From assembly GCA_963704975.1 (NCBI GenBank), contig CAVPIK010000038.1:1-64000 (forward strand): 64,000 bases of DNA. The letters run 5' to 3'. Position 1 is the first letter of the stretch. The number at the start of each line of letters is the position of its first letter. Shown one piece after another: positions 28,078-37,580 of this stretch. Position numbers and translations under genes: made by a program. The stretch is from JAGNDO01 sp963704975. GTDB taxonomy: Bacteria; Chloroflexota; Anaerolineae; Caldilineales; Caldilineaceae. The notes below the pieces were generated by a model. The model had not been told where the DNA came from. It did no database searches and saw only the letters and a program-made list of their open reading frames with translations.

Positions 28078-29127
28078 TTATAATCCTTTGTCCAGCCACA
28101 GGGCCAAGGTGAGCAGCAAGCCCACCGTGGCCGTGGTGGCAATGGTCGAGCGCAGCAGGCTCACACTCTCCCGGTGGGTGGACAGATTGCGCTGGATGTG
28201 GGCGTAGGATCCCAGGGCCAGGGGCAGGGCGGCCAGCCCCAAGAGTGACCAAGCCGGCAGTTGATTGGTCCCCACCAACACCAGCACCCCCACAAATCCC
28301 ACGCCGATCAACAAGGCCCCAATATCCAACACCAACTGAGGTTGCAAGGTCACAACAGGGGTGCGTTTGCGCAGCCGCCAATCCTGCCGCCAACTGATCA
28401 GTTGATAGTAGAGGCCCACCAAGGCCACCAACAGGGCCACGGGCAACCCCGCCCACAGCACCAAAGCGGTCAGGGTGCCGGATTGGGCGTAAAAACTGGT
28501 CAGCGCGGGCAGATAGCCAAAGGCCACCAAGGGGCCAAGCTCGCCCAAGGCCCCGCTGCGATAGCCAAACTGGATGGGCGGGATGGCATAGGCCAGGGCG
28601 ATCCCCGCGCTCAGGCCGCCAAAGAAGAGGACGGGCCAGCCGGCCAAATAGGTCAACACCCCCGTGGCCAGACCGCCAAAGATCAGCAACAACCACCCCG
28701 CGCTCAGCACGTCTCCCCAGTCGGTCAAATAGATCAGCGTCGGTTCCGGCCGGATCAGCAGGTCGGGCAGACTCTGCTGGCCCCGTTGCTGGGTGCGTTT
28801 GTGGTCGAAGTAAGCCCCAAAAGCATGGGTGCCCAAATAGAGGGAGCCTGCCCCCACCAAACTGAGCAGCAGCACCCACACATTCAGCCGATCCAACTGC
28901 CACCACGCCAAGGCCGCCCCCCAGATCACCGGCGTGAGCAGGGCGTGGACAGACCCCAAGCGCACCAAATAGGGCAGCCGATCCAGGGCCGGGACTGTTT
29001 CCAGCGGCTCCGCGGAGACCGGGGCAATGTCTGGGGTCGGGTCCGGGGCCGGGGTCTCCGGCGCGTCCAGTACAGGCATAAAAATGGGTTCAGGGTTGAT
29101 CTCAGTGGTTTGCATCATGATCGGCAT
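28078..29127 (-). CDS. UbiA-superfamily prenyltransferase-like membrane protein
   Basis: About 349 residues from ATG 29127; a GTG at 29163 would add 12. A Pro-rich acidic N-terminal tail precedes eight or nine hydrophobic helices. HAFGAYFDHKRTQQRGQQ occupies the place of the first Asp-rich prenyl-diphosphate motif of MenA/UbiA but has only one Asp, and YYQLISWRQDWRLRKRTP that of the second. Overall order is MenA-like (GALGELGPLVAFGYLP is the cytoplasmic loop). The degenerate motifs leave catalysis uncertain. The gene is intact, with a GAGG site upstream. Confidence 0.65.
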   Translation of the reverse strand: MPIMMQTTEINPEPIFMPVLDAPETPAPDPTPDIAPVSAEPLETVPALDRLPYLVRLGSVHALLTPVIWGAALAWWQLDRLNVWVLLLSLVGAGSLYLGTHAFGAYFDHKRTQQRGQQSLPDLLIRPEPTLIYLTDWGDVLSAGWLLLIFGGLATGVLTYLAGWPVLFFGGLSAGIALAYAIPPIQFGYRSGALGELGPLVAFGYLPALTSFYAQSGTLTALVLWAGLPVALLVALVGLYYQLISWRQDWRLRKRTPVVTLQPQLVLDIGALLIGVGFVGVLVLVGTNQLPAWSLLGLAALPLALGSYAHIQRNLSTHRESVSLLRSTIATTATVGLLLTLALWLDKGL

Positions 29128-29176
29128 TTTATCACCCTCGTCGGTCAGCGTCAACGGCGTCACGTTTACATCACAA

Positions 29177-29287
29177 AAAACTGATTAACCGCCGAGGGCA
29201 CAAAGGGCGCAGAGGAGACGCAGAGAGGCTTTTTTTTCTCTGCGACCCCTCTGCGTTCTCCCCGTTCTCGGCGGTTAATCAGTTTTA
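29177..29287. repeat. Long palindrome of CCGCCGAGGGC / CGCAGAGG units
   Basis: The outer arms at 29177-29196 and 29268-29287 pair over about 20 bp (ACTGATTAACCGCCGAG). Inner blocks CGCAGAGG and CCTCTGCG add further pairing, and a T-run forms the loop. The right arm covers the stop codon of the GT39-like gene. It is a larger relative of the element at 2.45 kb. Confidence 0.75.
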
Positions 29288-29762
29288 CGGCTGTGCCCGC
29301 CACACCTCGAAGAGATCTTGGCCGTCCCGCTGGGCGAAGGTGGCCTCCAGGCGCGGGGTGAGGCCGAGGGCGGCGGCTTGGGCCAGGAAGATTTCCCGGC
29401 GGCCGCCGAAGACCGTGGCGTCGGGGGTGCGCAGCAGATAGACGTTGGCCGGATTGGGCAAGAAGAGATCCAGCCGCTGGGCAAAACTGGGGTCCGGCTC
29501 GGTCAACGAGTCATAGCCGAAGATCTCGATGGGCCGCACGGTCCCCTCGGAGAGGAACTGCACCGGAGCCTCCATGCCCCAATCCAGGGCAATCGGCGCA
29601 CCCAGGCCGTTGTAGCGCAGATGATAGGCCAGGTGATAGGTGGCGTCCGAATGGTCCCCCAGCCCGCCGCTGCGGGTCAGCGCCCGGTGATAGTTCACCG
29701 TGGCGGAGAGGTCGAAGATCAGCCAGAGGAGGACGAGGAAGGTGGGGAGTAGGGGAGCTTTT

Positions 29763-29797
29763 TTTAATTGAAAATTGAAAATTGAAAATTGAAAATT
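29763..29797. repeat. Intragenic AAAATTG tandem repeat
   Basis: Four copies of the 7-9-nt unit GAAAATTG lie inside the GT39-like gene. On the coding strand they translate to PQFSIFNFQFSIKK. The same unit recurs at 47.82 and 62.32 kb. Confidence 0.8.
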
Positions 29798-30539
29798 GGG
29801 GATCTGCGAGCCCCACCGCCACGACGGCCACCATGAAGGGTTGAAGCAGGGCGTAGTGGGTGATGAAGAGATCGCTGACGGTGAAGAGGCTGGCGAGGAT
29901 GGCCAGGCCCAGCAGGATCAGCGGCGGCAGGATCGTGCGGGGGCGGCGGATCAGCCCGATGATCACGGCGGCCCCGGCCAGCCAGGGGGCCAGTCGGTTG
30001 GCGTAGATGCCGCCCAAATACCAGAAGTGGTCGCCGGTCAGGGTGCTGACCACCTGGGCCAGACGCACGGGCAGGTTGGCCAAGATGTTGGCGTTGTCCA
30101 CCCCGTAATAGCTTTGGCCCAGGTTGCCGCCGATGCTGGCGAAGGTGCCGCCGGTCTGCACATTGAAGAGGATCAGAGGGAGCAGACCCAGCCCAAAAGC
30201 CGCCACGGTCCCCACCCAGACCCCCATTGTGGGGCGCGGAACCCGCCACTTGGCTTGATCCGGCCCTCGCTCCACCCAAAAGCGCCGCCACAGCCACCAC
30301 CCCGCCGCCATCACCCCAAAAGGCCCCACAATCCACACGGCCAGGAGCTTGGCATAGAGGGCCAGCCCCGCGGCGAACGCGCTCAGGATCAGCGCCCCAC
30401 TTCCGCCCCGTGCGCAGCCAGCGCAGCCCCATCCACACGCAGAGGAGGGTCAGCGGCTGGGTCAAATTCGTCACAAAAATGCCCTGTCGACTCCAAAAGA
30501 CAAAGCTGGGCGAGGCGACGAGGAGCAGGACGGCGAAGA

Positions 30540-30626
30540 GCGGGGAACGGGGAATGGGGATTGGGGATTGGGTCTCCCCGTCTCCTGTCTCCTCTTCTCC
30601 CTGCCTCCTCGTCTCCCCATCTCCCA
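30540..30626. repeat. Intragenic low-complexity G/A-rich insertion
   Basis: Repeated GGGGAATGGGG and TCTCC/CTCCC blocks are read inside the GT39-like gene as a charged stretch (MGRRGGREKRRQETG) that breaks an otherwise hydrophobic protein. They coincide with a frame change. Confidence 0.6.
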
Positions 30627-31021
30627 CTCAGCCACGGTGCGCTCAAGCAGGAAGAGGGTGAGGACGGCCAGGATCAGGGGGAGAAAACGCAGGTTGGGGA
30701 CGCCGATGCCGGTGAGGGCCAGGACGGGCACGGCCAAATAGACGTTGAGGGCACCGATGTAGTCTTGGACCATGAGGGGCAGGCGCAGGTCGCCCAGGGG
30801 GAGGGTGGCGTCTCGGAAGGCGGTGACGGGCGCGGCGGTGAGCAGTTCCAGGGCGTTGACCCCGGCCTCTTTGGCCTCGTCGTAGTGCAGACCGGGAAGG
30901 CCCAGTTGATAGCCAGCCAAGAGCAGAAAGAAGAGCACGGCTAGCAACAGTCCGGCGCGCTGGCGGGCTTGGGGCGAGAGGCGTTGGAAGAAGTTGAGGG
31001 GCGTTTTCAAAAGGGGTCGCT

Positions 31022-31086
31022 ACCTTCCCGGAATGGGCCGGTGACTCTCGCCTTACCCAAGATTTTGTGGCCCATTCCGGGAAGGT
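31022..31086. repeat. 18-bp inverted repeat at the GT39-like gene start
   Basis: ACCTTCCCGGAATGGGCC (31022-31039) is exactly mirrored at 31069-31086. It lies between the FecR-like gene stop and the start of the GT39-like gene, both minus strand, and may terminate the upstream transcript. Confidence 0.7.
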
Positions 31087-31101
31087 GTGTCGGTCATGGT
31101 C

Positions 31102-32424
31102 CTATTGCGCAATCAGGCTGATTTCGCTGACATAGACGTCATAGTTCCAGCCGCTGGCGTAGACCCGCACATAGTTGATGCGGGCGGGCCGCGTGTTGGC
31201 CAACAGCTCCATCAGGTCCGGCGATTCGTAGCTGTACCAGACAAAGGGGCGAATCTTCTCGCCGTCCTGGATGGCCCACCCGGAGCGAGGATCCCGGTAA
31301 TAGAAGCCGTGGCCCCAGGTCAATTCCTTGCCATAGATGTCCTGATAGCCGATCTCCACTCGGATGGGGAACTCGGAACTCTGGTGGCCGGCCCCTTCCA
31401 GACTCTGCCAGCGCAGACGGGCGTCCATCTGGAGCCGCAAGCTGTCATAGACATTCACATCCAGGCCAATCTCTTGGCGGATGCCCACCTCGGTGTGCAC
31501 ATTGTCTTCGCCGTCTCGCTGAAAACGTGCCACCCAGCGGCCATCTTGAGAGATGCGCTGCACATCGCCCTGCACCACGTTTTCGGCCACGGTATAGGAT
31601 TGCCAACTATCGGCCAAGGGCTGGCTAAAGTCGCCATTTTCGATCAAAGATCGTTCCGTGGACATGGCCGGTTGGGGCGCACCGTCCAGCGCGATCACCG
31701 AACGCTGATCCGCGGTCAGGACAACCGCGCCCAGGCGGTTGTGGACCTCTGCCGTGCCGCTGCGCACGGTGATTTCGGTCTGCTCCGGGGTGACCGAGAA
31801 ACGATAGTTACCCCCCATCAACGTCACCTGACCGTGAGGGGTGGTGACCTCGACAAAGACCGCCCGATCCTCAGAACTGACCGTAAAGATGCGCGCCCGC
31901 CCCCGTTCCAAGGTCAGCGCCACCCGATAGGGCTCCGGGCTGGAGGCAAAGCGGGGACGGCGGATCTTGTCAACGATCAGGCTGGTGCCGGGATAGAGTT
32001 GCACGGAGCCGAGCTGGGTTCGGCTCTCCGGCGAGGCCAACAGCCCCAGCACCCCCTGGGGCGTGTCCGGCGAGGTGACAATGCGGCTGCCCTCGCTGAT
32101 ATCTTCCCGGGCCGCGGTGACGGCGATGGGCTCTTCGGCTTTTGGGGGATAGAACTGGAGGGTGCCCAAGGTCGGCTCCAACCGGGCGGGCTGGCTGACC
32201 GTGGCATAGCGCACAACATAGCCATAGGCCAGGGGAACGCTGACCAGCAACACCACAAACGCGGCAAAACTGGCCAGCAAGATCAGCCAGGCCAGCCGCT
32301 CTGGGTTGGCCCGCAGTCCGCTATCCGGGAACGCAGCCACCGCGTCGACCGGCTGATTCTCCGGCCCGGCACGGTCTATGGAGGGGAGCGACGACACCCC
32401 CTGGGGCAATGTCTCCAACGTCAT
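31102..32424 (-). CDS. Membrane-anchored FecR-like protein with C-terminal beta-sandwich
   Basis: An intact 440-residue protein. A cytoplasmic tail of 45 residues and one helix (LAWLILLASFAAFVVLLVSVPLAY) lead to an external FecR-like domain (RIFTVSSEDRAVFVEVTTPHGQVTLMGGNYRFSV, TEITVRSGTAEV). The last 190 residues (LIENGDFSQPLADSWQSYTV, LRLQMDARLRWQ, INYVRVYASGWNYDVYVSEISL) look like a carbohydrate-binding beta-sandwich. The cytoplasmic part has no sigma-factor-binding zinc motif, so sigma regulation is doubtful. A TPR gene lies upstream on the same strand. Confidence 0.7.
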   Translation of the reverse strand: MTLETLPQGVSSLPSIDRAGPENQPVDAVAAFPDSGLRANPERLAWLILLASFAAFVVLLVSVPLAYGYVVRYATVSQPARLEPTLGTLQFYPPKAEEPIAVTAAREDISEGSRIVTSPDTPQGVLGLLASPESRTQLGSVQLYPGTSLIVDKIRRPRFASSPEPYRVALTLERGRARIFTVSSEDRAVFVEVTTPHGQVTLMGGNYRFSVTPEQTEITVRSGTAEVHNRLGAVVLTADQRSVIALDGAPQPAMSTERSLIENGDFSQPLADSWQSYTVAENVVQGDVQRISQDGRWVARFQRDGEDNVHTEVGIRQEIGLDVNVYDSLRLQMDARLRWQSLEGAGHQSSEFPIRVEIGYQDIYGKELTWGHGFYYRDPRSGWAIQDGEKIRPFVWYSYESPDLMELLANTRPARINYVRVYASGWNYDVYVSEISLIAQ

Positions 32425-32454
32425 GGTTGTTTACTCATGCTGAAAAAAGATTCA

Positions 32455-32521
32455 ATCCACGAATCTGCACGAATCTTCACTAATCTTTTTGATTCGTGTA
32501 GATTCGTGCAGATTCGTGGAT
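32455..32521. repeat. Palindrome of the TGCACGAATC family, copy 2
   Basis: ATCCACGAATCTGCACGAAT (from 32455) pairs with the reverse complement ending at 32521, with one variant unit in each arm and a T-rich loop. It lies between the TPR gene stop (32546) and the FecR-like gene start (32424). Confidence 0.8.
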
Positions 32522-32545
32522 CACTCTTTCCTGTAAATTAGCGGA

Positions 32546-33130
32546 TCATTCTGTATCTGCCGACAGCATGACATCGATACGGTCGAGCCAGCGTCGGGCG
32601 TCTCGGTCTTGGGGCTGGACGGCCAGGGCCTCTTGGAAATAGCGCCGGGCCGTTGGCCAATCTCGCTGCTCCACATAGATCAGCGCCAAATGGTAGTGCA
32701 CGTTGGGGGCTTGGGGATCCGCAACCAGGGCCTGTTCATAGGCGGCGATGGCCTGGCGGCGCTGTTTGGGGCCGGCCGTCTCCAGGGCACCCAAATAGGA
32801 CGCGGCCAGATTTGTCCACAGCATTGGGTTGTCCAAATGGGCCTGGGCGGCGGCTTCCAACGCCCACACGGCCTTGTCCCATTTGCGCTGCAAAATGTAG
32901 GCACCCCCCAGGTTGATGGCCAGATCCGGGTGGGTCGGCTGACGGGCGTGCCAGGGACGCAGCAGAACCACGGCCTCTTCCGGTTGGTTGGCCCGCAGGA
33001 ATCGGGCGCTCTCGTTCAGCGCGGCGGTCAACGCCTGGGCTTGGGCCGCTTCCGAATCCAGCTTGGCAGCCTGCTCGATCAAACGCCGACGGCGGCTAGC
33101 GAGTTCCGGGTTTGGGTCTGGTTTGTTCAT
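32546..33130 (-). CDS. TPR-repeat protein
   Basis: An intact protein of about 194 residues starting MNKPDPNPELASRRRR at 33130, with GAGGA upstream. It contains about four tetratricopeptide repeats (LRPWHARQPTHPDLAINLGGAY, ALEAAAQAHLDNPMLWTNLAASYL, ALVADPQAPNVHYHLALIYV, ALAVQPQDRDARRWLDRI). There is no signal peptide, so it is cytoplasmic. TPRs serve as protein-interaction scaffolds; the partner may be the FecR-like protein encoded next, but this is only context. Confidence 0.8.
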   Translation of the reverse strand: MNKPDPNPELASRRRRLIEQAAKLDSEAAQAQALTAALNESARFLRANQPEEAVVLLRPWHARQPTHPDLAINLGGAYILQRKWDKAVWALEAAAQAHLDNPMLWTNLAASYLGALETAGPKQRRQAIAAYEQALVADPQAPNVHYHLALIYVEQRDWPTARRYFQEALAVQPQDRDARRWLDRIDVMLSADTE

Positions 33131-33183
33131 ACGGCGAGTCCTCATTCTCTACACAAATCGGCTCATTGGGAATCTCCGTGGTA

Positions 33184-33241
33184 AACCCGCTACGGTTTCG
33201 ATACGACCGGAAACTGCCCCGGTCTACTCAACCTGCGCTAG
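33184..33241. repeat. Degenerate solo copy of the 190-bp palindromic element
   Basis: AACCCGCTACGGTTTCGATACG and CTACTCAACCTGCGCTAG match the right half of the element at 26956-27508, with the intervening part shortened. It shows that the repeat is dispersed beyond the tandem array. Confidence 0.75.
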
Positions 33242-33277
33242 CCCCTAGCCACGGACAAGCCCAATGAGCCCACAAAT

Positions 33278-34249
33278 CTACAATATCTGTGACAACAACA
33301 ACGAAAGGGTCACCATGCTGACCAGGGTGGTGAAGAAGATCACCGTGGCCACAAAGCGGGGGGCGGCGTCATATTCCGTGGCCAGAACTGTGGTGATCAC
33401 CGCAGTGGGCATGGCTGATTGCAGCAAGATCACGTTGCGCTCCATGCCGGTGAAGCCCATGACCCAACAGAGGAGGAAGGCCAGAAGCGGCGTCCCCAGC
33501 AGACGCAGGGCCACGACCCGGGCCAACACGGCCTGTCGAGCCACCAAGGGCGCACTGCTCAACTGAATGCCCAGAAGCACCAACATGCCTGGTATGGCCA
33601 AGTCCGCCAGCAGATCGATGGGTCGGAAAAGTCCCACGGGCAATGCCCAGCCCATGCCGTTGACGATCATACCCAAAAGCGCCGCGTAGAGAATGGGCAC
33701 CTTGAGGGTGCTGCGAAATGCATCCCCCATCGACGCGCCTTTCTCTTCGCCAGCTTGGGCATCCCCAGAATCGCTGGTCGAGGGGGGTCCGGTGCGCCCC
33801 ATGGAGGCGATGAAGACCCCCAAGGTGTTGCCCAAGAACGAGTTGGTGATGTAATAGATCGTGGCCAGAGCCAGCCCGGCTTCCCCCAGGGCGAAGTAGC
33901 TGATGGGCAGACCCATGTTGCCGTTGTTGCCCAACATGGCGCACAAGGTCACCGCCACCCGCCGCCGCCGATCCTGATCCCAGGCGATCAACCAGCCCAG
34001 AACCGCGGCCACCAGCATGATCGTCATGGCAGATAGGGCAATCCGGCCCAGGCTGGCGTAGGAAATTTCGCTTTGGTAGAGTCCCCGAAAGACCAGAGAC
34101 GGGGTGGACAAGAAGAAGAGGATGCGCCCCACGGTGCGCCCATCCAGCTTCATGGTGCGGGCCAGCAGAAAACCGGACCCAGCCACCAAAAAGACCGGCA
34201 ATACCGTGTTGCCAAAGATCGGCAACAGCTTTTGCAGAACGACCAGCAT
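33278..34249 (-). CDS. AEC-family (auxin efflux carrier-like) transporter
   Basis: An intact 323-residue membrane protein with about ten helices in two inverted halves. MLVVLQKLLPIFGNTVLPVFLVAGSGFLLA is the N-terminal pair. AMLGNNGNMGLPISYFALG is the conserved first-half crossover, and ESAMPTAV appears here as LLQSAMPTAVITTVLATEYD in the second. A hydrophilic central loop (GRTGPPSTSDSGDAQAGEEKG) separates the halves. Bacterial members move organic acids such as malate. It stands alone, with a short spacer to the next gene. Confidence 0.85.
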   Translation of the reverse strand: MLVVLQKLLPIFGNTVLPVFLVAGSGFLLARTMKLDGRTVGRILFFLSTPSLVFRGLYQSEISYASLGRIALSAMTIMLVAAVLGWLIAWDQDRRRRVAVTLCAMLGNNGNMGLPISYFALGEAGLALATIYYITNSFLGNTLGVFIASMGRTGPPSTSDSGDAQAGEEKGASMGDAFRSTLKVPILYAALLGMIVNGMGWALPVGLFRPIDLLADLAIPGMLVLLGIQLSSAPLVARQAVLARVVALRLLGTPLLAFLLCWVMGFTGMERNVILLQSAMPTAVITTVLATEYDAAPRFVATVIFFTTLVSMVTLSLLLSQIL

Positions 34250-34333
34250 AAAACCACGACTTTCCAGGCAGGCAACCGTCTGCCGGTAACTTTTGTGGGA
34301 GACCGGGGCTACAGAGCAACCATCCGAACTGGC

Positions 34334-34762
34334 CTAGGCCGCCCCGCCCTCGTTTGCGGAGAGAGTGCTCTCGTCAAGCTCATCCCCCGGCTCCTCATAG
34401 CCAAGATAGTCCTCGTCGTACAGTTCGTCTTCGGGCACATCGTCCCAGCCCACGTTGTGGAGCATCTCGTAGCCGGCCAGGGAGGGGGCGAAGTATTCGA
34501 CCACGTATTCCCCCGGCACGCCCATGGGCTGGGCGATCTCGTCCAGCAGGGCGCGCAAGAAGGCCTGGCGGCGGGCCGAGGGCATCTGGCGGGAGACCTC
34601 GTCCCACAGCAGGATGGTGCCGTAGGTGCCCTCGTTGGTGTAGTGCAGATCCAGCTTGCCGATGGCCTGGGGGTCCTGGGCTTCGTCAACCTGCTCCAGA
34701 TCGAACAGGGCATACTGCTCCGAGCTGGACGTGCGGACCAGGCGTTTTAGTTTAAGGTTCAT
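34334..34762 (-). CDS. Conserved hypothetical protein with acidic tail
   Basis: A 142-residue soluble protein starting MNLKLKRLVRTSSSEQYALFDLEQVDEAQ. The core (GKLDLHYTNEGTYGTILLWDEV, RRQAFLRALLDEIAQPMGVPGEYVVEYFAP) looks folded and alpha/beta. The last 40 residues are strongly acidic. It is the third gene of an operon with the HEAT and LysM genes (11-nt gap). Function unknown. Confidence 0.65.
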   Translation of the reverse strand: MNLKLKRLVRTSSSEQYALFDLEQVDEAQDPQAIGKLDLHYTNEGTYGTILLWDEVSRQMPSARRQAFLRALLDEIAQPMGVPGEYVVEYFAPSLAGYEMLHNVGWDDVPEDELYDEDYLGYEEPGDELDESTLSANEGGAA

Positions 34763-34773
34763 TCGTCATCCTC

Positions 34774-35893
34774 TTAGTCGTCCTCTTCGTCGTCCCAAAA
34801 ATCCCAGCCATCCGCCCATTCGTCTGCCTTGTCGTCGCCCTCGTCCTCTGCCCCGCCGATCCATTTCCACATCAAGCTCGCTCTCATCAAACAGGGCCAT
34901 GTTGCCGCCCTCGGCATAGAAGAGCATCTCCTCCAGGGCCAGGTCGGCGGCGGCGGCCTCCTCGGGGATCTCGCTGTCCGCCAAAATGCGCAGAGCCTCT
35001 TGGCCGTGGTTGCCGCCGATGCGCCCCAGGGCGGTGATGGCGGCGAGACGCACGGCCAGTTCATCGTCCTCCAGCAAGAGGATCAGCCAGCGGGCCGCGC
35101 TCTTGATCTCCAGTTCGCCGCAGGCTTGGGCGGCGGCGGCTCGCATGGCCGGGTCAGGATTTTGCAGCTCGGCCTTGGCCGCGCCCCGCCAGCGCACATC
35201 CGCGCTGCGGCCCATGGCCACCAAGGCGGCCACCCGCAGCTCAAGTTGAGGCGAATAATAGGCGTCCTCGATCAACTGGCGGATGCCCACTTCGCCGGAA
35301 TAGGCGACGCTTTCCAGGGCCGCGGCCCGCACGTTCACCGGTTCATATTCATTTTGCAACACGCTCAACAACGCCTCTTCGGCCCGCATGGCCAGGGAGG
35401 CGTCCAGTTCATCCAGTTCCCCGGCCAGGATGAAGAGACCCAGGCCCTGGGCCGCGGCCATGCGCACAGACCCTTCGGCATCGTTGTAGAGCATCTGCAC
35501 AAAGTGGACCACCAGATCCGGCTCCGTGTCTTCCCACAGGCCCTCAATGGCCATGCGCCGCGCCTCTTCGTCCTCATCGGCCAAGGCCACCCGGAGCAGA
35601 CGCCCCAACTGCACGTCCAAATTCTCCTCCGCCTCGTCCACCAGCGTGCGGATCACCTGGCGGCGGCGGGCCACGGGGATCAGCGCCCACTGTTCCCGCA
35701 CCCGGGCCTGATCGCTCCGGCTCAGATCCGACAGGCCGGCCAGAAGCTGGAGGGAGGGCAAATCAGCGTCCTGGATCAGCCGGCGCAGGAGATCATCGAT
35801 AGAAACCTGGGGGGTGGGTGCGTCCCAGGAGGCGGGCAAGTCGGTGTCATCGTCCATAAGATCATTCATAAGATTGTCGTTTTGATCGCTCAT
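34774..35893 (-). pseudogene. HEAT-repeat protein, frameshift before an acidic C-terminus
   Basis: MSDQNDNLMNDLMDDDTDLPASW introduces a series of HEAT repeats (EARRMAIEGLWED, GSVRMAAAQGLGLFIL, VNVRAAALESVAYSG, LELRVAALVAMGRS, LAVRLAAITALGRIGG). Near 34862 one extra G would otherwise turn the acidic tail (GGAEDEGDDKADEWADGW) into an Arg/Gly-rich one; I take the acidic tail ending at 34774 as genuine. About 372 residues. HEAT arrays bind proteins; this one lies 3 nt after the LysM gene in the same operon. Confidence 0.8.
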
Positions 35894-35896
35894 AAT

Positions 35897-37409
35897 CTAA
35901 TTCCAAGAAAAGGCCCAAATGGCACTTGGCGGGCTGACCGGGGTATCGCCGTTGACCACCTGCACATACCACCGCCATTGACGATTGTACTCCTGGGGTG
36001 CTTGAATACACAGCCCGGATTCCAATTGCCAAGAGGGCTGGGGGCGACGCAGGGTGATGGCCCAAGAGACGGTTTCGCTGCCATTGGCCTGGGGCGGCCC
36101 GCTGATAAAGCCTAGATGCAATTCATACTCGTCCCCCGGCCCCATAAAGGGGACCGCTCGCCAGGTCAAACTATCGATGGCATTGCAGCGCATGGGCGTA
36201 CCCGATTCCGGCCCCAAGAGCACGGGTGTATCCAGACGCAAAGTGGAAGCCTGGGTCGGGACCGGGGTGGGGGAAGCTGCGGCTGGGGCCGGTGTGCGGG
36301 TAGCCGGGGCCGGTGTGAGTGTTGGGAAGGTTTGCCCAGGGGCAGGAATGATCAGCACTTGGCCGATCTGTAAAAAGGTGGCGTCCTGGGCGGACAAGCC
36401 ATTGGCCGCCAACAGGTTGTTCACCGTGATGCCAAAGCGCTCGGCAATACCGCTCAAGGTGTCCCCAGAACGCAGCGTATACGAAACCACCGGGGCCGGG
36501 GTAGGTGTGACCGTGGGCGGTATGGCGGGCGCAACAGTGGGCGGCACTGCCCCGCCGGGCGGAATCACCAAGACCTGCCCGACCCGAATGCGGGTGGCGT
36601 CTTCGGGCAAGAGATCATTGGCGGTCAACAGTTCATCCACGGTTATTGAAAAGCGCTTGGCGATCCCCGATGGCGTGTCCCCGCTTTGCACCGTGTAGCT
36701 CATGGCGTCCAAGGTGGGGGCTGGGGTGGGCGTGGCGGTGAAGGTGGCCGTGGGGATCGGTGTTTGGGTGGCCGTGGCGGTGGCGGTCGGTGCGGGTGAG
36801 GCGGTCGCCGACGGTTCCGGGGTGTCGGTGGGCAGGGGGCGTTCCACCACCAGCACTGGGGCGACTGTCTCGGTTGGCAGCTCAACCGCCGCCACCGTTG
36901 ACGTTGCGGATGGCTCCGGGATGGGCGTGTCCGTGGGGGCCAGGGAGAGATCCACCATTTCGCCCAGGGCCACGGTTTGGGGCTGGTTGCTCTCCTCCAA
37001 ATTGGATACGTACGCCCAATCGATCAAAGAGCAACACGCCAATCAATAGAGCCAGCAGCAAGGGAACGCCCCAGGTCAACAGCCGGGAAGGGGCCGGGTA
37101 CAGATGACGGCCACAATTTGGGCAGATCACCAATTGGGATGAGGCTTGGTGGCGGCAGTGGCGACAACGGATGCGCCGGGCCGACTTGCGCAGACGAATA
37201 CCGCAACCAGTGCAGACCGTAGCCCCTGCCGGAATCTCGGTGCCGCAGTTGGCGCACTGGTGCTGTTCGGGCCCGGCGGCGATCACCGCAGAGAGATCCG
37301 CAGCGTTGAATTGTGCGCCGCCGCCCCCCGGTTGGGCACGTTTCTTGGCACCCGCACCAAAGCCTGGGTGGGAGGACGAGTCAGATTGTTTCATTGGGTT
37401 TTCAGTCAT
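35897..37409 (-). pseudogene. Zinc-ribbon, transmembrane, double-LysM protein, one frameshift
   Basis: An N-terminal disordered stretch is followed by two zinc ribbons (CANCG..CTGCG and CRHCR..CPNCG) and one helix (LLTWGVPLLLALLIGVLLF). After a one-base shift near 37020 come a Pro/Thr-rich stalk and two LysM domains (SYTVQSGDTPSGIAKRFSI and SYTLRSGDTLSGIAERFGI), each ending in VLxIP. The C-terminal domain is about 110 residues. The zinc ribbons face the cytoplasm and the LysM modules would touch cell-wall or surface glycan. About 503 residues. The mix of modules is unusual. Confidence 0.8.
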
Positions 37410-37446
37410 GGTATCAGCAATGCATGGGTAAACCGTTCAACTACTC

Positions 37447-37520
37447 AGCCCCCCTGCCCCCAATTCTGGGGGAGGTTGTGGACAGTTCCCCCCCAAGGTT
37501 GGGGGGCTAGGGGGGCAGGG
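37447..37520. repeat. G/C-rich palindrome between M50 protease and LysM genes
   Basis: CCCCCCTGCCCCC near 37449 pairs with the GGGGGGCAGGG-type run near 37510; an inner CCCCAATTCTGGGG hairpin is also present. It probably separates the protease transcript from the LysM operon. Confidence 0.55.
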
Positions 37521-37580
37521 AGTGAAGGGTGCATGGTGGCAGCCGCCCAAAGCACCGGGCTAACCTGGGCAGCCTCTATT

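Larger units (their letters stand above)
29285..31010 (-). pseudogene. GT39-like membrane glycosyltransferase, frameshifted and carrying internal repeats
   Basis: MKTPLNFFQRLSPQARQR leads to a first helix, then GLPGLHYDEAKEAGVNALELL with the Asp-Glu pair typical of the first extracytoplasmic loop of ArnT/PMT-type transferases. Many helices follow (SFVFWSRQGIFVTNLTQPL, TVAAFGLGLLPLILFNVQ, ILPPLILLGLAILASLF) and a soluble tail FEVWRAQP. Frames change near 30620, 30400 and 29715. Low-complexity repeats at 30540-30626 and 29763-29797 are translated in loops. It would use a polyprenyl-phosphate sugar outside the membrane. The acceptor is unknown. Confidence 0.75.
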
